Below are positions 54,652 to 64,000 of a stretch of 64,000 bases of DNA, in pieces. The first letter of the stretch is position 1. Each line of letters opens with the position of its first letter. The position numbers and the translations under genes were made by a program. The stretch lies in contig NC_035168.2 of the NCBI RefSeq assembly GCF_001659605.2, positions 16,245,354 through 16,309,353 on the forward strand, in the 5' to 3' direction. The DNA is from Manihot esculenta. Its lineage: Eukaryota; Streptophyta; Magnoliopsida; Malpighiales; Euphorbiaceae. The notes under the pieces were generated by a model. That model ran no database searches, was not told the DNA's origin, and saw only the letters and a list, made by a program, of their open reading frames with translations.

Positions 54652-54948
54652 TTGTCCATCCTAAAGTCACATTCCTCTCTCAACTCTCAACAGAGCCGCC
54701 CGCCACCCCCCTACGCCCCTTCTTCTCTCTATCAGGCGGTCGACGTTCCTCCGCCGCTTCCTCTGGCGTCTTGGTCCTTGTTGCTGTCGTGGCTCTCCTC
54801 TGTCGCTTCATCTGGTCCTTGTTTCTGCGTCCGCTGGTCTAGTCCTTCCGCCGTCCGGTGCTGCTCCTCGCCGCCGTTCCTCATCCTAAGTCACGTTGCC
54901 GCTGCCCCTTGCCGCTTTCGTCTACGTCCTCAGTCACTGCAGGTTTGA
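54652..54948 (+). other. GC-rich exon-like segment inside the CACTA element
   Basis: A C/T-rich leader and a Ser/Pro/Leu-rich open frame (98 codons) stand out from AT-rich surroundings and end in TCACTGCAG/GTTTGAATG, which looks like an exon edge. The peptide is low-complexity and resembles no family I know; it may be a captured 5' UTR. TCACTGCAGGTTTGAATG and what follows (54934-55010) repeat at 53989-54060. Confidence 0.4.
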
Positions 54949-55459
54949 ATGGGTTTTGAGATTGTGGTTTCAGATATGTGCTTTCTAAAATTTGTGAGAT
55001 TTATTGATGTGGGCTTCTGAAATTTGTGGAAATGCGAAGATTTATGTAAATGTTCTGAGGGTTGTATTTGTGAGATTTATTAGAAATCCCATTAATGGAC
55101 AGATTGCTGGATGGATAACCCATTTTCAAGCAGGACTACGGCGTTGATAAAGATGCTTATTTCTCAAATAAGATTTGATTGGGTTCTTCTATTATGCTGG
55201 GTTCCTTGTTGAAGTTAAATTGTTTGACTACACAGCGAGTTTCCTGCTTGTAAAACTTGGGGAAAAAAAAACAGAAGTAATCCGATGCTGTTTAATATTA
55301 TTTTCCTTCTTGAATTGGGAGATTCGATGAAAGAAATATAAGGATTGTATCTCATTTTAGGAGCTTTTGAAGCCTAGTCTCTTCTTGACTGCATTTGTTC
55401 TTGCCTAGATTCTGTCCAATACTTGGCAAGTTATTGACAATTTTCAATGTTCAATGCAG

Positions 55460-55749
55460 ATATTTGCTCATTTTGGATCGGACAAACTGGAGAACGAACA
55501 TGCTGACCTCACTCCTAGTCCCTTACATTTTCTTTAGTCTTCCTGCAGTCTTCCTGCAGCAATATTTAATTTGTTAAGGTATTAACTTCCTTTGATAATA
55601 AACTTATAGAGCTCTTCAATCTTTCACTTACCTTCTGCTGAACTTTATTTCTTGACATCTGTATTTTAAATTGTACAGAGGGGAGGTCGGGAAATGGATT
55701 GCTTTCATTGCAGTGGTGCTCAGGCTTTTCTTTCCTCGACACTTCCCAG
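55460..55749 (+). pseudogene. Captured COR413 (cold-regulated 413 plasma membrane protein) gene fragment, two exons
   Basis: Exon A (55460-55578), after acceptor AATGCAG, reads YLLILDRTNWRTNMLTSLLV and PYIFFSLPA; exon B (55679-55749), between TTGTACAG and /GTATCAAG, reads GEVGKWIAFIAVVLRLFFPR followed by HFP. These are successive pieces of the conserved membrane-spanning core of the plant COR413-PM family, and exon B ends in the phase expected for the following Asp-Trp-Leu. Both splice sites and the intron are kept, so capture was at DNA level. An 11-bp tandem duplication TCTTCCTGCAG (55538-55559) shifts the frame in exon A. The N-terminus and the rest of the protein are absent. COR413 proteins are multi-pass membrane proteins linked to cold response; this fragment cannot make one. 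Confidence 0.88.
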
Positions 55750-57480
55750 GTATCAAGTTCATCTCTTTTTTCAAGCTCTATTTAGCTTTGCCCTCTCAAA
55801 TTTCTTTTTGCCTTGTCCCCTCCATTTGACTGTTAATGAGCTGTGTTGCTCAAGAGAACCAGAATTTCCCAAACTAGTATGACAATTTAGGAGATAAGCA
55901 ATTATCTTTTAACTTTGGTCAATGTTCACCTCTGTGTAACTTTTGGAGATGCTTCCTAAATCTCAATTATGAACAATGAACATTTACCTAGTGCCCATAC
56001 AATATTTGTGAGAACATGCAGAGGTAGTTTTCCATATTGGCTTGATTTTGCTACAGCTATAACCTAGGTTATTCGGACTCGAATATGAGTGTGAGAAATA
56101 GGTACATATTCTGATATACAGAAATATAGATCTAAATTTAGATATGGGTATCGAAATTATGATGAATAATAAATTTATATAAATTTGAAAAATTTTTATT
56201 CTCAAAATTAGCAATCAATTGTTGTTTAATTGTTTTAATTTATATAAATAAAATATATTACACTTAACTTTAAATTAATTTTAATTTTTTATTATAAACT
56301 TTTTGAAATGAAGCCTACTGTGAATGGATTGGGAGTTGTTTTACGTAAGATCTTTGAAATGGGTTTGAATTGCTAATGGGAGATTTCTGAAATTTGTGGA
56401 AATTCTAAGATTTATCTGAATGTGCTGAGGTTGTATTTGTGAGATTTATTGACAAAATGTTGAAATAAAGACTATTGTGAATGGTTTAAGAGTTGTTTTT
56501 GTGAGATAGTTAAAATGGGTTACTGAATTTTATTGAAATGCTAATGTGAGGTTTGTGTGAAATTCTGTTTTGTTTCTGTTGTGTTTATGAGTTAATCAGG
56601 TTTGGGTAGTATACTGCTAGTTCTCCTGTCAATAGTCCCAAGGTTAGAAATTATTTATATGTTTTTTCTTTTAGTTAAAAATATATTCTTTTTTAGTTAA
56701 CCCCTTTTGTTTATGCACAGATTTATGATCTGATTATGATGAACCAGTTAAACAAGAACACAAAACAGAGAGAAAAAATGGGTGTTATTTCATCATCACC
56801 ATCACTGCAGGTAATTAGGGATTAATTAATTACTGATTAAGAATTTTTTTTTCCATATTTTGAGGTTGATTAATTGACTTATGAATTAGGAGAAAGAAGG
56901 AAGAAAGCCGATCACAGAGCAGAGAGAAGAGAGAAGAGAGGATTTGGGTTTAATTGGGAGCGAAAGTGACATCACAGAACTGAAGAAAATGGGTCTTTGT
57001 TTAGTTTCTTTGTCTATGGTTGTGAATTATTTTGGTTGAGTTTTAGATTTTGTTTCTTTCTGTCTCTCCATCCATCCATGGATTTATTGATGGAACATTG
57101 AAAATGGCTTTCTGCAGAAAAAAAAAAAATTGTATATATAATAAGATTAAGATCCATCATTTTCTGCAGCAGCATTTGATATGCATATGTATATTAATTT
57201 CATGCAGAACTTCTAACATCTTTGTGGAATTTTTATTTATTTAATGGAAATATGATAATCCAAGTAATTCTTATGGACAGGGAAACTCATCTCCCTTTTT
57301 TACAAAAAATAAATAAAATGATGAGATGGGTTATTTAAAACTTATCCACTTTCCAAATTTTTTAAATTAATTTTGTTAATTTAATAATTGAAAAAAAGAA
57401 TTGAGTTAATTAACCATATATAAATGGAACATGAAAGGGACATATTGATTTATTTTCAAGAGGGATAAGAATGATTTTAT
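55750..57480. other. CACTA interior, no recognised gene
   Basis: Mostly AT-rich. 55750-56050 may be further intron of the captured gene. 56340-56500 repeats parts of 55010-55100 (TTTCTGAAATTTGTGGAAAT and GTTGTATTTGTGAGATTTAT), an internal duplication. 56730-56815 has an exon-like piece ending TCACTGCAG/GTAATTAG that I do not recognise. Confidence 0.5.
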
Positions 57481-57484
57481 AATC

Positions 57485-57770
57485 AAATTAGCGACCAAAT
57501 TAGCGACCATTTCGCGACTAAAATTTAACGACCAATTTATTTCCGTCCAGCGACTAATATTTTTAATATTTAATTTGCCATGACACCAAATTAGCGACCA
57601 AAAAATGGTCGCTGATTGGTCGCTATTTTAGCGACCAATTTCTAGATTGTCGCCAAAAATTTAGCGACTGGCCAAACACCGACCATTTCATTTTGGTCGC
57701 TAAATGGTCGCTATTTCATAATAGCGACCAAATTCTGCCTTTTAGCGACCAAAATTTTGGTCGCTAAATC
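57485..57770. repeat. CACTA right subterminal repeat array
   Basis: Copies of TAGCGACCA / TGGTCGCTA as on the left side, in both orientations. Confidence 0.8.
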
Positions 57771-57787
57771 ACTGTTTTTTTGTAGTG

Positions 57788-57790
57788 CGA
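57788..57790. repeat. CACTA target-site duplication, right copy (CGA)
   Basis: Exact copy of 53481-53483. Confidence 0.88.
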
Positions 57791-58612
57791 GAGGCATAAT
57801 GAATGACATGGGGTGAGTTTTCCACACGTTGCCCCAATACTGCTCCTACAGCATAGTTGCTTGCATCACACATGATTTTAAATGGTAAGTTCCAGTCAGG
57901 TCCCTGTATAATTGGGGCAGTCACAAACAATTCTTTAATCAAATCAAATGCCTTTTTGCAATCTGCATCAAAATCAAATGTTACATCTTGTTGGAGCAAT
58001 CTGCATAATGGCAAAGTAATTTTTGAGAAATCTTTGAGAAATCTTCTATAGAATCCTGCATGGCCAAGGAATGAGCGGATGTCTCTAACATTTGTGGGGT
58101 AGGGCAAATTTTTGATGGTATCCACTTTAGCTTTGCCCACTTCAATGCCCTTAGCTGAAACAACATGACCTAAGACCATACCTTGATTAACCATAAAATG
58201 ACATTTTTCATAATTAAGCACAAGGTTAGAGTCAATGCATCTTTGTAAGATATTTTCCAAGTTAGTAAGGCATTCATCAAAGGAGTTACCATGTACTGTG
58301 AAGTCATCCATGAATACTTCAATAGTCTTACCCACATAGTCAGAAAATATGCTCATCATGCATCGCTGAAAGGTGGCAGGAGCATTGCATAATCCGAATG
58401 GCATTCTTCTAAAGGCAAAAGTGCCAAAAGGACAAGTGAAGGTGGTCTTCTCTTGGTCTTCTGGAGCAACTGGAATTTGATAAAAACCTGAATAACCATT
58501 AAGACAACAGTAGTGGGACTTACCTACAAGTCTTTCTAGCATCTGATCAATGAAAGGCAGTGGGAAGTGGTCCTTCCTTGTTGCAGCATTGAGCTTCCTA
58601 TAGTCCATGCAT
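57791..58612 (-). pseudogene. E5 reverse transcriptase and start of RNase H
   Basis: Reads MDYRKLNAATRKDHFPLPF, YSGFYQIPVAPEDQEKTTF, FGLCNAPATFQRCMMSIF and VFMDDFTVHGNS, then the RT-RNase H connection FLKDFSKITLPLCRLLQ and RNase H MCDASNYAVGAVLGQ up to HVIHYAS, where the CACTA lies. The frame is open, but it is shifted from the upstream part by a deletion of about 34 bp at 58612/58613 that removes the text between NAEEE and MDYRKLN relative to E2. Confidence 0.88.
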
Positions 58613-58989
58613 ACTCTTCTTCAGCATTTGGCACAATGGTAATTCCAGTTTTCTTTGGAACTACATGCACAGGACTTACCCATTTGCTATCAGAGACTGG
58701 GTAGATGATACTTGCATCAAGGAGCTTGACTATCTCCTTTTTCACTACCTCCATCATGGGTGGATTCAGTCTTCTTTGAGCATCTCTGACTGGCTTGCAT
58801 TCATCTTCCATGTGAATTCTATGCATGCATGTGGAGGGAGAAATACCTTTTATGTCATCAATGGTCCATCCTATGGCTTCTTTGTGTTTCTGTAGTACCT
58901 TCAAGAGGCTTGCTTCTTCTTGTTGGCTCAATTCATTGGATACTATTACTGGTAGTGTCTTGTCAACTCCCAAGTACATGTATTTCAGA

Positions 58990-59345
58990 TGGTCTGGGAG
59001 AGGCTTTAGATCAGAAGGTTGTTGTAAAGATGGATTTGAGGAGCTTGCTTGCGATAGAGGCTGCTGTGAGAGGTTCGGCGGCCGAAAAGTGTCTGAGTTT
59101 GGCGGCCGAAAAGTGTCTGAGTTCGGCGGCCGAAGGTCTTTAGTTTGTGGAGTGGACTGTGGCGATGGATTCGACTTCTGAAAGTCAGTTAGGTTCAGCG
59201 CCCGAAAGATTTTCGGTGGCCGAAGGACGTTTTCAGTCAGTGCGTCGGTCTCAGTTTGCGAAGCAGAATTCGGTGTTTGCAAGTCAGTGGGGTTTGGCGG
59301 CTGAAAAGTGTCGGAGTTCGGCGGCTGAATGTCTTCTGTCTTCGC
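58990..59345 (-). repeat. Dyad array in the E5 protease-RT linker
   Basis: Perfect TTCGGCGGCCGAA (plus strand) at 59074-59086 and 59122-59134, a TTTGGCGGCCGAA variant between them (24-bp period), and decayed copies near 59194-59225, 59284 and 59318. They encode the FRPPNSDT units. Confidence 0.88.
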
Positions 59346-59818
59346 AACTTCTACTTGCTGAATGCTGCAGATGGTTCCTTTCAGTTTCAGGTTTTCAGTC
59401 CTGCAAAGATCATCATCCAGAATACAATTTTGATTCTCATTAAACACATCTTGGCTCAAACAATCAATAATATCAAGACCATAAACTGAGGACATATCAT
59501 GTGGGTATTTCATGGCATCATGGACATTGTACTTAATGATTTTCCCTTCAAATTCTATGGTAAGAGTACCATCATGCACATCGATTTTAGTTCTAGCAGT
59601 ACTCAAGAAAGGGCGCCCAAGAAGAATGTCAGAGCTAGTATTGCAACTATCTTCCTTAGTATCAATCACATAAAAATTAGCAGGAAAGACATGTTCATCT
59701 ACTTGGACTAACACATCTTCTAGAACTCCTATGGGGTATACCACAGATCTATCAGCCAATTGTATCACAACTCTTGTTTCTTTTAGTGCGCATGCATTTA
59801 GAGATCTATAGATAGAGA

Positions 59819-59823
59819 GAGGC
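59819..59823. repeat. Target-site duplication of the solo LTR, left copy (GAGGC)
   Basis: GAGGC is repeated at 62312-62316. Confidence 0.9.
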
Positions 59824-62311
59824 TGTAACAGCCCGGACACCGATACCCCTCTGTAACGGCTCCAAACTGCTCGGCGCTAGGATCCAGATCGGCTTAAGGC
59901 CGCCTAGACCCGTAGCAAGCCTGCTACTGAACTCTGGGTACCTGCTCAATCCCATACATGATCCAACAACTGGAAAACTTTTCTGAAAGACTACCAGACT
60001 TAACTTAAAAACCACTCAGATATACTAATCTGAAATAGCCCTTAGGGCTATCTGTAATACACCAGTGACACGTTACCAAGTAACCTCCATGCACTATGCG
60101 CTGTGTCATAGAACCCACTCTGTAAGGGTCAGCATATCATAAGTTACCTTGGCTACCATAGAGTCACAAGAATCAAACCTGGTCTTCTCTATTGGCCTCT
60201 CTATGGATCACAGGAATCAAACCTGGTCTTTCCTCCGCACTGGTCTTAGGTCAAAGGAAGTAATTCCTGTCTTCCCTCACAGTTATAATTCACTGGGTTT
60301 TCGAAACATAACATTTAGTAAGCCTGGTTTGACTCATTTCTCATCAAGAAACTAAAAACAGGATACATGCATATACAAGGGATTCAGCACACACTGGGCA
60401 AAGCACAACTCTAGACATTATCTCATTATACTCTATCTCTTTACCACAAGCTCTTTCCATGCATAACCTGTATACACATCATGTACATGCATCATGTCCA
60501 CAACTATACTATACAACCATACATAACATATCATATCATCCTTAATCTTTACATCATCTTGCCTAAACATATACGTCAAGCTTCTTCTATACATATACAT
60601 GCCACATACTACTCTATCAAAACCTAGCTATGCTATTACAGCCAAACACGGCAACCCATGCTTAACCTCTGCTCTCCCATAGCTCACTCTGCTGAACTCT
60701 GGCCCTGCAAAACTGGGGTTAAGGGAATGGGGTGAGCTACAAGAGCCCAGTGAGTAGAAACATGGAAAACACTTCATTCATACGCATTTTATATGAAATG
60801 CACCACAACTCAAACATTTCACATCTTGGATTAGACATGACCTCAAAACTCCCTCGACGGGCTATTGATGTCGCCTTGGTCCAATCCTCACTATCAATGT
60901 ATAATGCAATGCACCAGCTTCGTGATTCTAATACAATCACCCTAAACATATCATAGCAGTCATGATGCATGAACTATGCTAACAAGCATTCTGTTTCTTT
61001 AATAAAAAGATTAAGTTTAGTTCTACTCACATGAAACCAAGCTGTAGTTAACTCTGGGCCAACGCTCACACTGGAGCTAAACACCTCGCCTCCGGTCCGA
61101 TCCTACATAGGTGGACGCATATGAGGTGCCAAACAACTCTAACCTAACTCTAAAACATCTCCTACACTCCTTCCCAAAAACCCCCTAAAAGATCCTAGAA
61201 CAATCATGCAAAAGAAGGCTGGGCAGGACACGTTCGGCAGCAGGTTCGGCGGCCGAATGTCCTCTCCAGAGACGAAACTCGCCTACTTTCGGCGGCCGAA
61301 GCCTTCGGGGGTAAGGTTCGGGGGCCAAACCATACTCCAGAGACGAAAGTCTCCAACCTTCGGCGGCACCTTCGGCGGCCGAACCTCCCCTCCAGAGACG
61401 AAAGTCCAATCCTTCGGGGGCAGGTTGAGGCAGCCGAAACCACCTCCTTACCACGTTCGGCGGCCGAACCCTCTTTCGGTGGCCGAAGCTGGGTTCTCCA
61501 GTTAGGCAGTACCTCGCTCACCTCATACTCAACTTCCCCCAAATCTCACTCAACATGCATCTCAACACACATAACAAGCATATACTCAAATATATGCACA
61601 AAGGGGTCCAAAACTACCTAAAAACCCCAACAAACAACACCCATAACACAGAAACATACTCATGCATAAAAACCCTCAAAAACCTCCTTTTACACCTCAC
61701 CATGCAACTCTTCCCTTTCCCTCCAAAAACTTGCGGAAAACACTATAAAACATAAGGATCAACACTTACCTCTTGGCTGGTGTGATCCTAGCTTCAAAAC
61801 ATGGAGAAACCAAGCTCCTCAAGCTTCAAGCTCCACAACTTCCTCTTGTTACTCAAACCTTCAAACCCAAATGAAAACTCATGAAAACCTTGCCATTTGG
61901 AGGAAAACACCATGAAAACATCCAAGGAGAACCTAAACCCCACCTTGACCACAAAGAGAGCTTCCAGCACCCTCCATGGCCAGTCAACGGGGCTTAAATA
62001 GGTGGCCAACCGCCCTTCCTTCGGCTGCCGAAACTGCATGCAAAACCATGCAACGTTCGGCGGCCTAGCGTGAAGTTTCGGAAGCCGAACCTACAGCACT
62101 TTCGGCGGCCGAACATGACCTTCGGCGGCCGAACCTGCATGCTGCCTCCTTGGTCTTTTCTCTTCCACACTCATGCCCTTTCCTTTCAAAACCATAAAAC
62201 ACTTACAAAAACATGCTAGAAAACCTTGAGAAAACCCCGCAACACGAATCCGACATCCGAGATTCCACCTGACGGTAGGAATTCCGATGCCTGAACGAGC
62301 CGGGTATTACA
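59824..62311 (-). mobile_element. Solo LTR of a Tekay/Del-type element inside the E5 protease
   Basis: 2488 bp, TGTAACAGCCCGG to GCCGGGTATTACA, with a perfect 5-bp TSD and no internal region, as left by recombination between two LTRs. In element sense it has dyads starting (plus coordinates) at 62121, 62101, 62077, 62056 and 62020, a TATA-like CTATTTAAG (about 61994-62002), a donor-like CAAGAG/GTAAGTG (61769/61770) and a downstream dyad cluster (61231-61490). An AATCAAACCTGGTCTT repeat lies at about 60172-60230. Confidence 0.93.
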
Positions 62312-62316
62312 GAGGC
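62312..62316. repeat. Target-site duplication of the solo LTR, right copy (GAGGC)
   Basis: Exact copy of 59819-59823. Confidence 0.9.
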
Positions 62317-64000
62317 ATGACATTGATGGATGCACCAAGATCACACATGGCTTTCTTGATTTCAACATTCCTAATTTTGCAAGAGATAGCAAACATACCT
62401 TTGTCCTTGCATTTGGTAGGGAGTTCTCTTTTAATAACAACAGTAACTACCTCACCTACACTTACTTTTTCTCTTTCAGCAAGCTTTCTTCTATTTGTGC
62501 AAAGCTCTTTCAGAAATTTTGCATACCTGGGGATCTACTTGACAGCATCTAGCAGTGGTATGTTGATTTTCACTTTTCTGAAAGTCTCAAGGATCTCCTT
62601 TTCCTCTTTTTCTTTTTGTGTTCTTTCAAATCTTTTGGGAAAAGGGGGTGGAATGTGAAAGCTTACCTTTGGTTCAGTCTTGTGCGCAGGAGCTGGTTCA
62701 GATTGTGATGGAGAGGCTTCAGGTTGCATTGGCTCTTGCGCAGGGGGTGTCTCAGATGGCACGGGTTTTGGTGCAACTTGCTTCTCTTCCTCATATCTTA
62801 CATCTTGAAGTTCTTTTCCACTTCTCAAAGTGATGGCACTCACATTCTGTCTAGGATTAGTTTCAGTTTGAGAAGGGAGCTTACCTTGGGGTTCAGATTT
62901 GCTCATCAGCTGTCCCACTTGCTGTTGGAGAGTCTGTACAGTGGTCATAAGTGTTTCCATCATCCTTTCAAGGTGCTGATTGGAGCTTGAAGGTGCTGGT
63001 TGGGCTTGATTTCTTTGGTAGTTCTGGGTGTTGTTGGCCCTTCCATAGCTGAAATTGGGGTGGTCTCTCCAACCAGGATTGTAAGTGTTTGAGTACGGAT
63101 CATGTCTGGGCTGGTTATTGTACCCTCCTATGGGACTAACTTGGTGATTGTCTTCTTGGAGTGTGGGACATTGATCAGTTGGGTGTCCCACATATGCACA
63201 AATCCCACATGGCCTAGGTGGCTGGGGTGTTTGAATTTGTTGCACAATGTCTACGATAATATTTTTCATTACAGATGTTAGTTTAGAAATAGTGGGAAAA
63301 CTTACCTCATTGGCCCTTTGTAGTTGCTTCTCTTCTCCATACTGCCTAGATGAGGCTGCAAGAGTAGATATCAACTCTTTCATCTCCCTTGGTGTCTTAT
63401 CTGCAATGGACCCTCCACAAGCTACATTTATGAGCTTCCTTTCTGATGGGGTTAATCCTCCATAGAAGAACTATATGAGGGCTTTGTCTGACATATCATG
63501 TTGTGGACAACCTGTGCAAAGTCTTTCAAACCTTTCCCAATAATCATATAAGTCCTCAGTTTATTTTTGTCTTATGCTAGTGATTTCCCTTATTATGCCA
63601 ATAGATTTAGATGGTGGGAAGTATTTATCCAAAAAGGTTTGGACCATATCATCCCAAGAAGTTATAGATCCAGGTGGCAAATAAAATAACCAATCCTTAG
63701 CATAGTCATCTAATGAAAAGGGAAAAGCTCTTAATTTAACATGATCTTCAGAGATCCCTTGAGGTCTCATGGATGAACAAACAATATTAAATTCTTTCAA
63801 GTGCTTGTGTGGATTTTCATTCTCTCTACCTCTGAATTTAGGGAGAAGATGAATCAAACCTGTCTTGAGTTCAAAGGGGACTGTAAGAGGTGGCTAGGTG
63901 ATGCAAAGAGGTGCTTGATCACCTATAGGTGTTGCTAACTCCCTCATTGTTCTTTCCCTTGGCACTTGAGGTCTAATTGCTGGATTTTCTTGAACTATTT
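62317..64000 (-). pseudogene. E5 Gag and protease N-terminus, broken, running off the window
   Basis: From the window edge: Gag capsid (MIHLLPKFRGRENENPHKHL, FPFSLDDYAKDWLFYLPPG), zinc knuckle CGICAYVGHPTDQC with canonical CX2CX4HX4C spacing, a Gln/Pro-rich linker without dyads, FERTQKEKEEKEILETFRKV, and at the solo LTR the protease catalytic region with a CDLGAS-type motif. In-frame stops lie at 63894-63896, 63561-63563, 63471-63473 and 62535-62537; the last is TAG where E2 has Gln (DAVKQIPRYA). The Gag start is outside the window. Confidence 0.87.

Larger units (their letters stand above)
53484..57787. mobile_element. Non-autonomous CACTA (En/Spm-type) transposon carrying a COR413 gene fragment
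   Basis: 4304 bp with terminal inverted repeats CACTACAAAAAAACTGTGA and the inverse of CACTACAAAAAAACAGTGA, a 3-bp TSD and dense subterminal repeats. I see no transposase-like frame. The interior is AT-rich apart from a GC-rich exon-like part (54690-54945) and COR413 exon pieces (55460-55749). It interrupts the E5 RNase H coding region; both flanks join in frame when the element and one CGA are removed. Confidence 0.92.
58613..59823 (-). pseudogene. E5 protease C-terminal part, repeat-bearing linker and RT N-terminus
   Basis: After the solo LTR the frame reads SIYRSLNACALKETRVVIQL, ADRSVVYPIGVLEDVLVQVD and ILLGRPFLSTARTKIDVHDG (protease), a linker (59345-58990) with RPPNSDTFRPPNSDTF units, then LPVIVSNELSQQEEASLLK, KEAIGWTIDDIKGISPSTCM and VSPVHVVPKKTGITIV (RT). 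It ends by frameshift at 58612. The linker repeat is made by TTCGGCGGCCGAA dyads (plus strand). Confidence 0.88.
50418..64000 (-). mobile_element. E5: Athila-type derivative lacking integrase and env-like gene, with two nested insertions (runs off the window)
   Basis: Minus-strand element. From left: 3' LTR (50418-52095), polypurine tract and 3' UTR, RNase H, CACTA insertion (53484-57787), RT and protease, Tekay-type solo LTR (59824-62311), then Gag to the window edge. Coding sequence goes from the end of RNase H (53141) straight to the 3' UTR, so integrase and env-like regions present in E2 are absent. Gag and RT carry further stops and a deletion. It could move only with proteins supplied in trans. 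Confidence 0.88.

Noticed and set aside
55460..55749. COR413 as a working host gene
   Set aside because: Only two internal exons are present, exon A has an 11-bp frame-breaking duplication, and the whole piece lies within CACTA ends.
59824..62311. Solo LTR as the 5' or 3' LTR of a full element
   Set aside because: No internal region on either side; matching GAGGC duplications flank this single LTR directly, and E5 coding sequence resumes on both sides.
1..64000. tRNA, rRNA or other structural RNA genes
   Set aside because: None recognised on reading; the tRNA-like matches are the short primer-binding sites of the retrotransposons.

Overview
The window is repeat-dense nuclear DNA of a flowering plant, probably a eudicot; the species cannot be told from the sequence. 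The evidence is long LTR retrotransposons of two Ty3/Gypsy clades (chromodomain-bearing Tekay/Del type and Athila type with tRNA-Asp primer sites), a LINE remnant, a CACTA DNA transposon and a fragment of the plant-specific COR413 membrane-protein gene. No functional host gene was found. Almost everything is nested transposons, and exact target-site duplications (TSDs) let the nesting be read base by base.

Layout. A LINE remnant (101-846, continuing at 10357-10985, minus strand) is split by E1, a nearly complete Tekay-type element (852-10351, minus strand, TSD GTGTG). A very degenerate Tekay-type element, E0 (10986-14195, continuing at 36238-37739, minus strand), is split within its LTR by E2, an Athila-type element (14196-36232, minus strand, TSD CTTAG). 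E2 is itself split in its integrase by E3, a Tekay-type element (19959-29951, plus strand, TSD GGAAT). Then follow the eroded 3' end and LTR of an old Athila-like element (37740-40126, plus strand) and about 3 kb of AT-rich DNA. E4 (43088-50417, plus strand) is a Tekay-type element with an uninterrupted Gag-Pol frame; its 3' LTR is cut after 12 bp by E5, an Athila-type derivative without integrase or env-like gene (50418 to beyond the window, minus strand). E5 is interrupted by a CACTA transposon carrying COR413 exons (53484-57787, TSD CGA) and by a Tekay-type solo LTR (59824-62311, TSD GAGGC).

How the parts work. Each Tekay-type element encodes Gag, protease, reverse transcriptase, RNase H, integrase and a C-terminal chromodomain in one frame, primed from initiator tRNA-Met. 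The Athila-type element E2 encodes Gag-Pol plus an env-like protein, primed from tRNA-Asp. E4 is the only copy with a full open frame; E1, E2, E3 and E5 carry stops, frameshifts or deletions.

The most unusual signal is a set of short dyad-symmetric motifs. All four well-preserved Tekay-type LTRs have TTCGGCCGCCGAA-type dyads just upstream of the TATA box, with conserved 20-bp (and usually 36-bp) spacing, and a second cluster downstream of a conserved splice-donor-like site. E2 instead carries many copies of AGTGATTTGGGCAAATCACT in its LTRs and in several coding linkers. E5, an Athila relative, carries the Tekay dyad in its LTR and in the same protease-RT linker. The motif thus differs between relatives but matches between LTR and coding linker within one element, and it is shared across clades.
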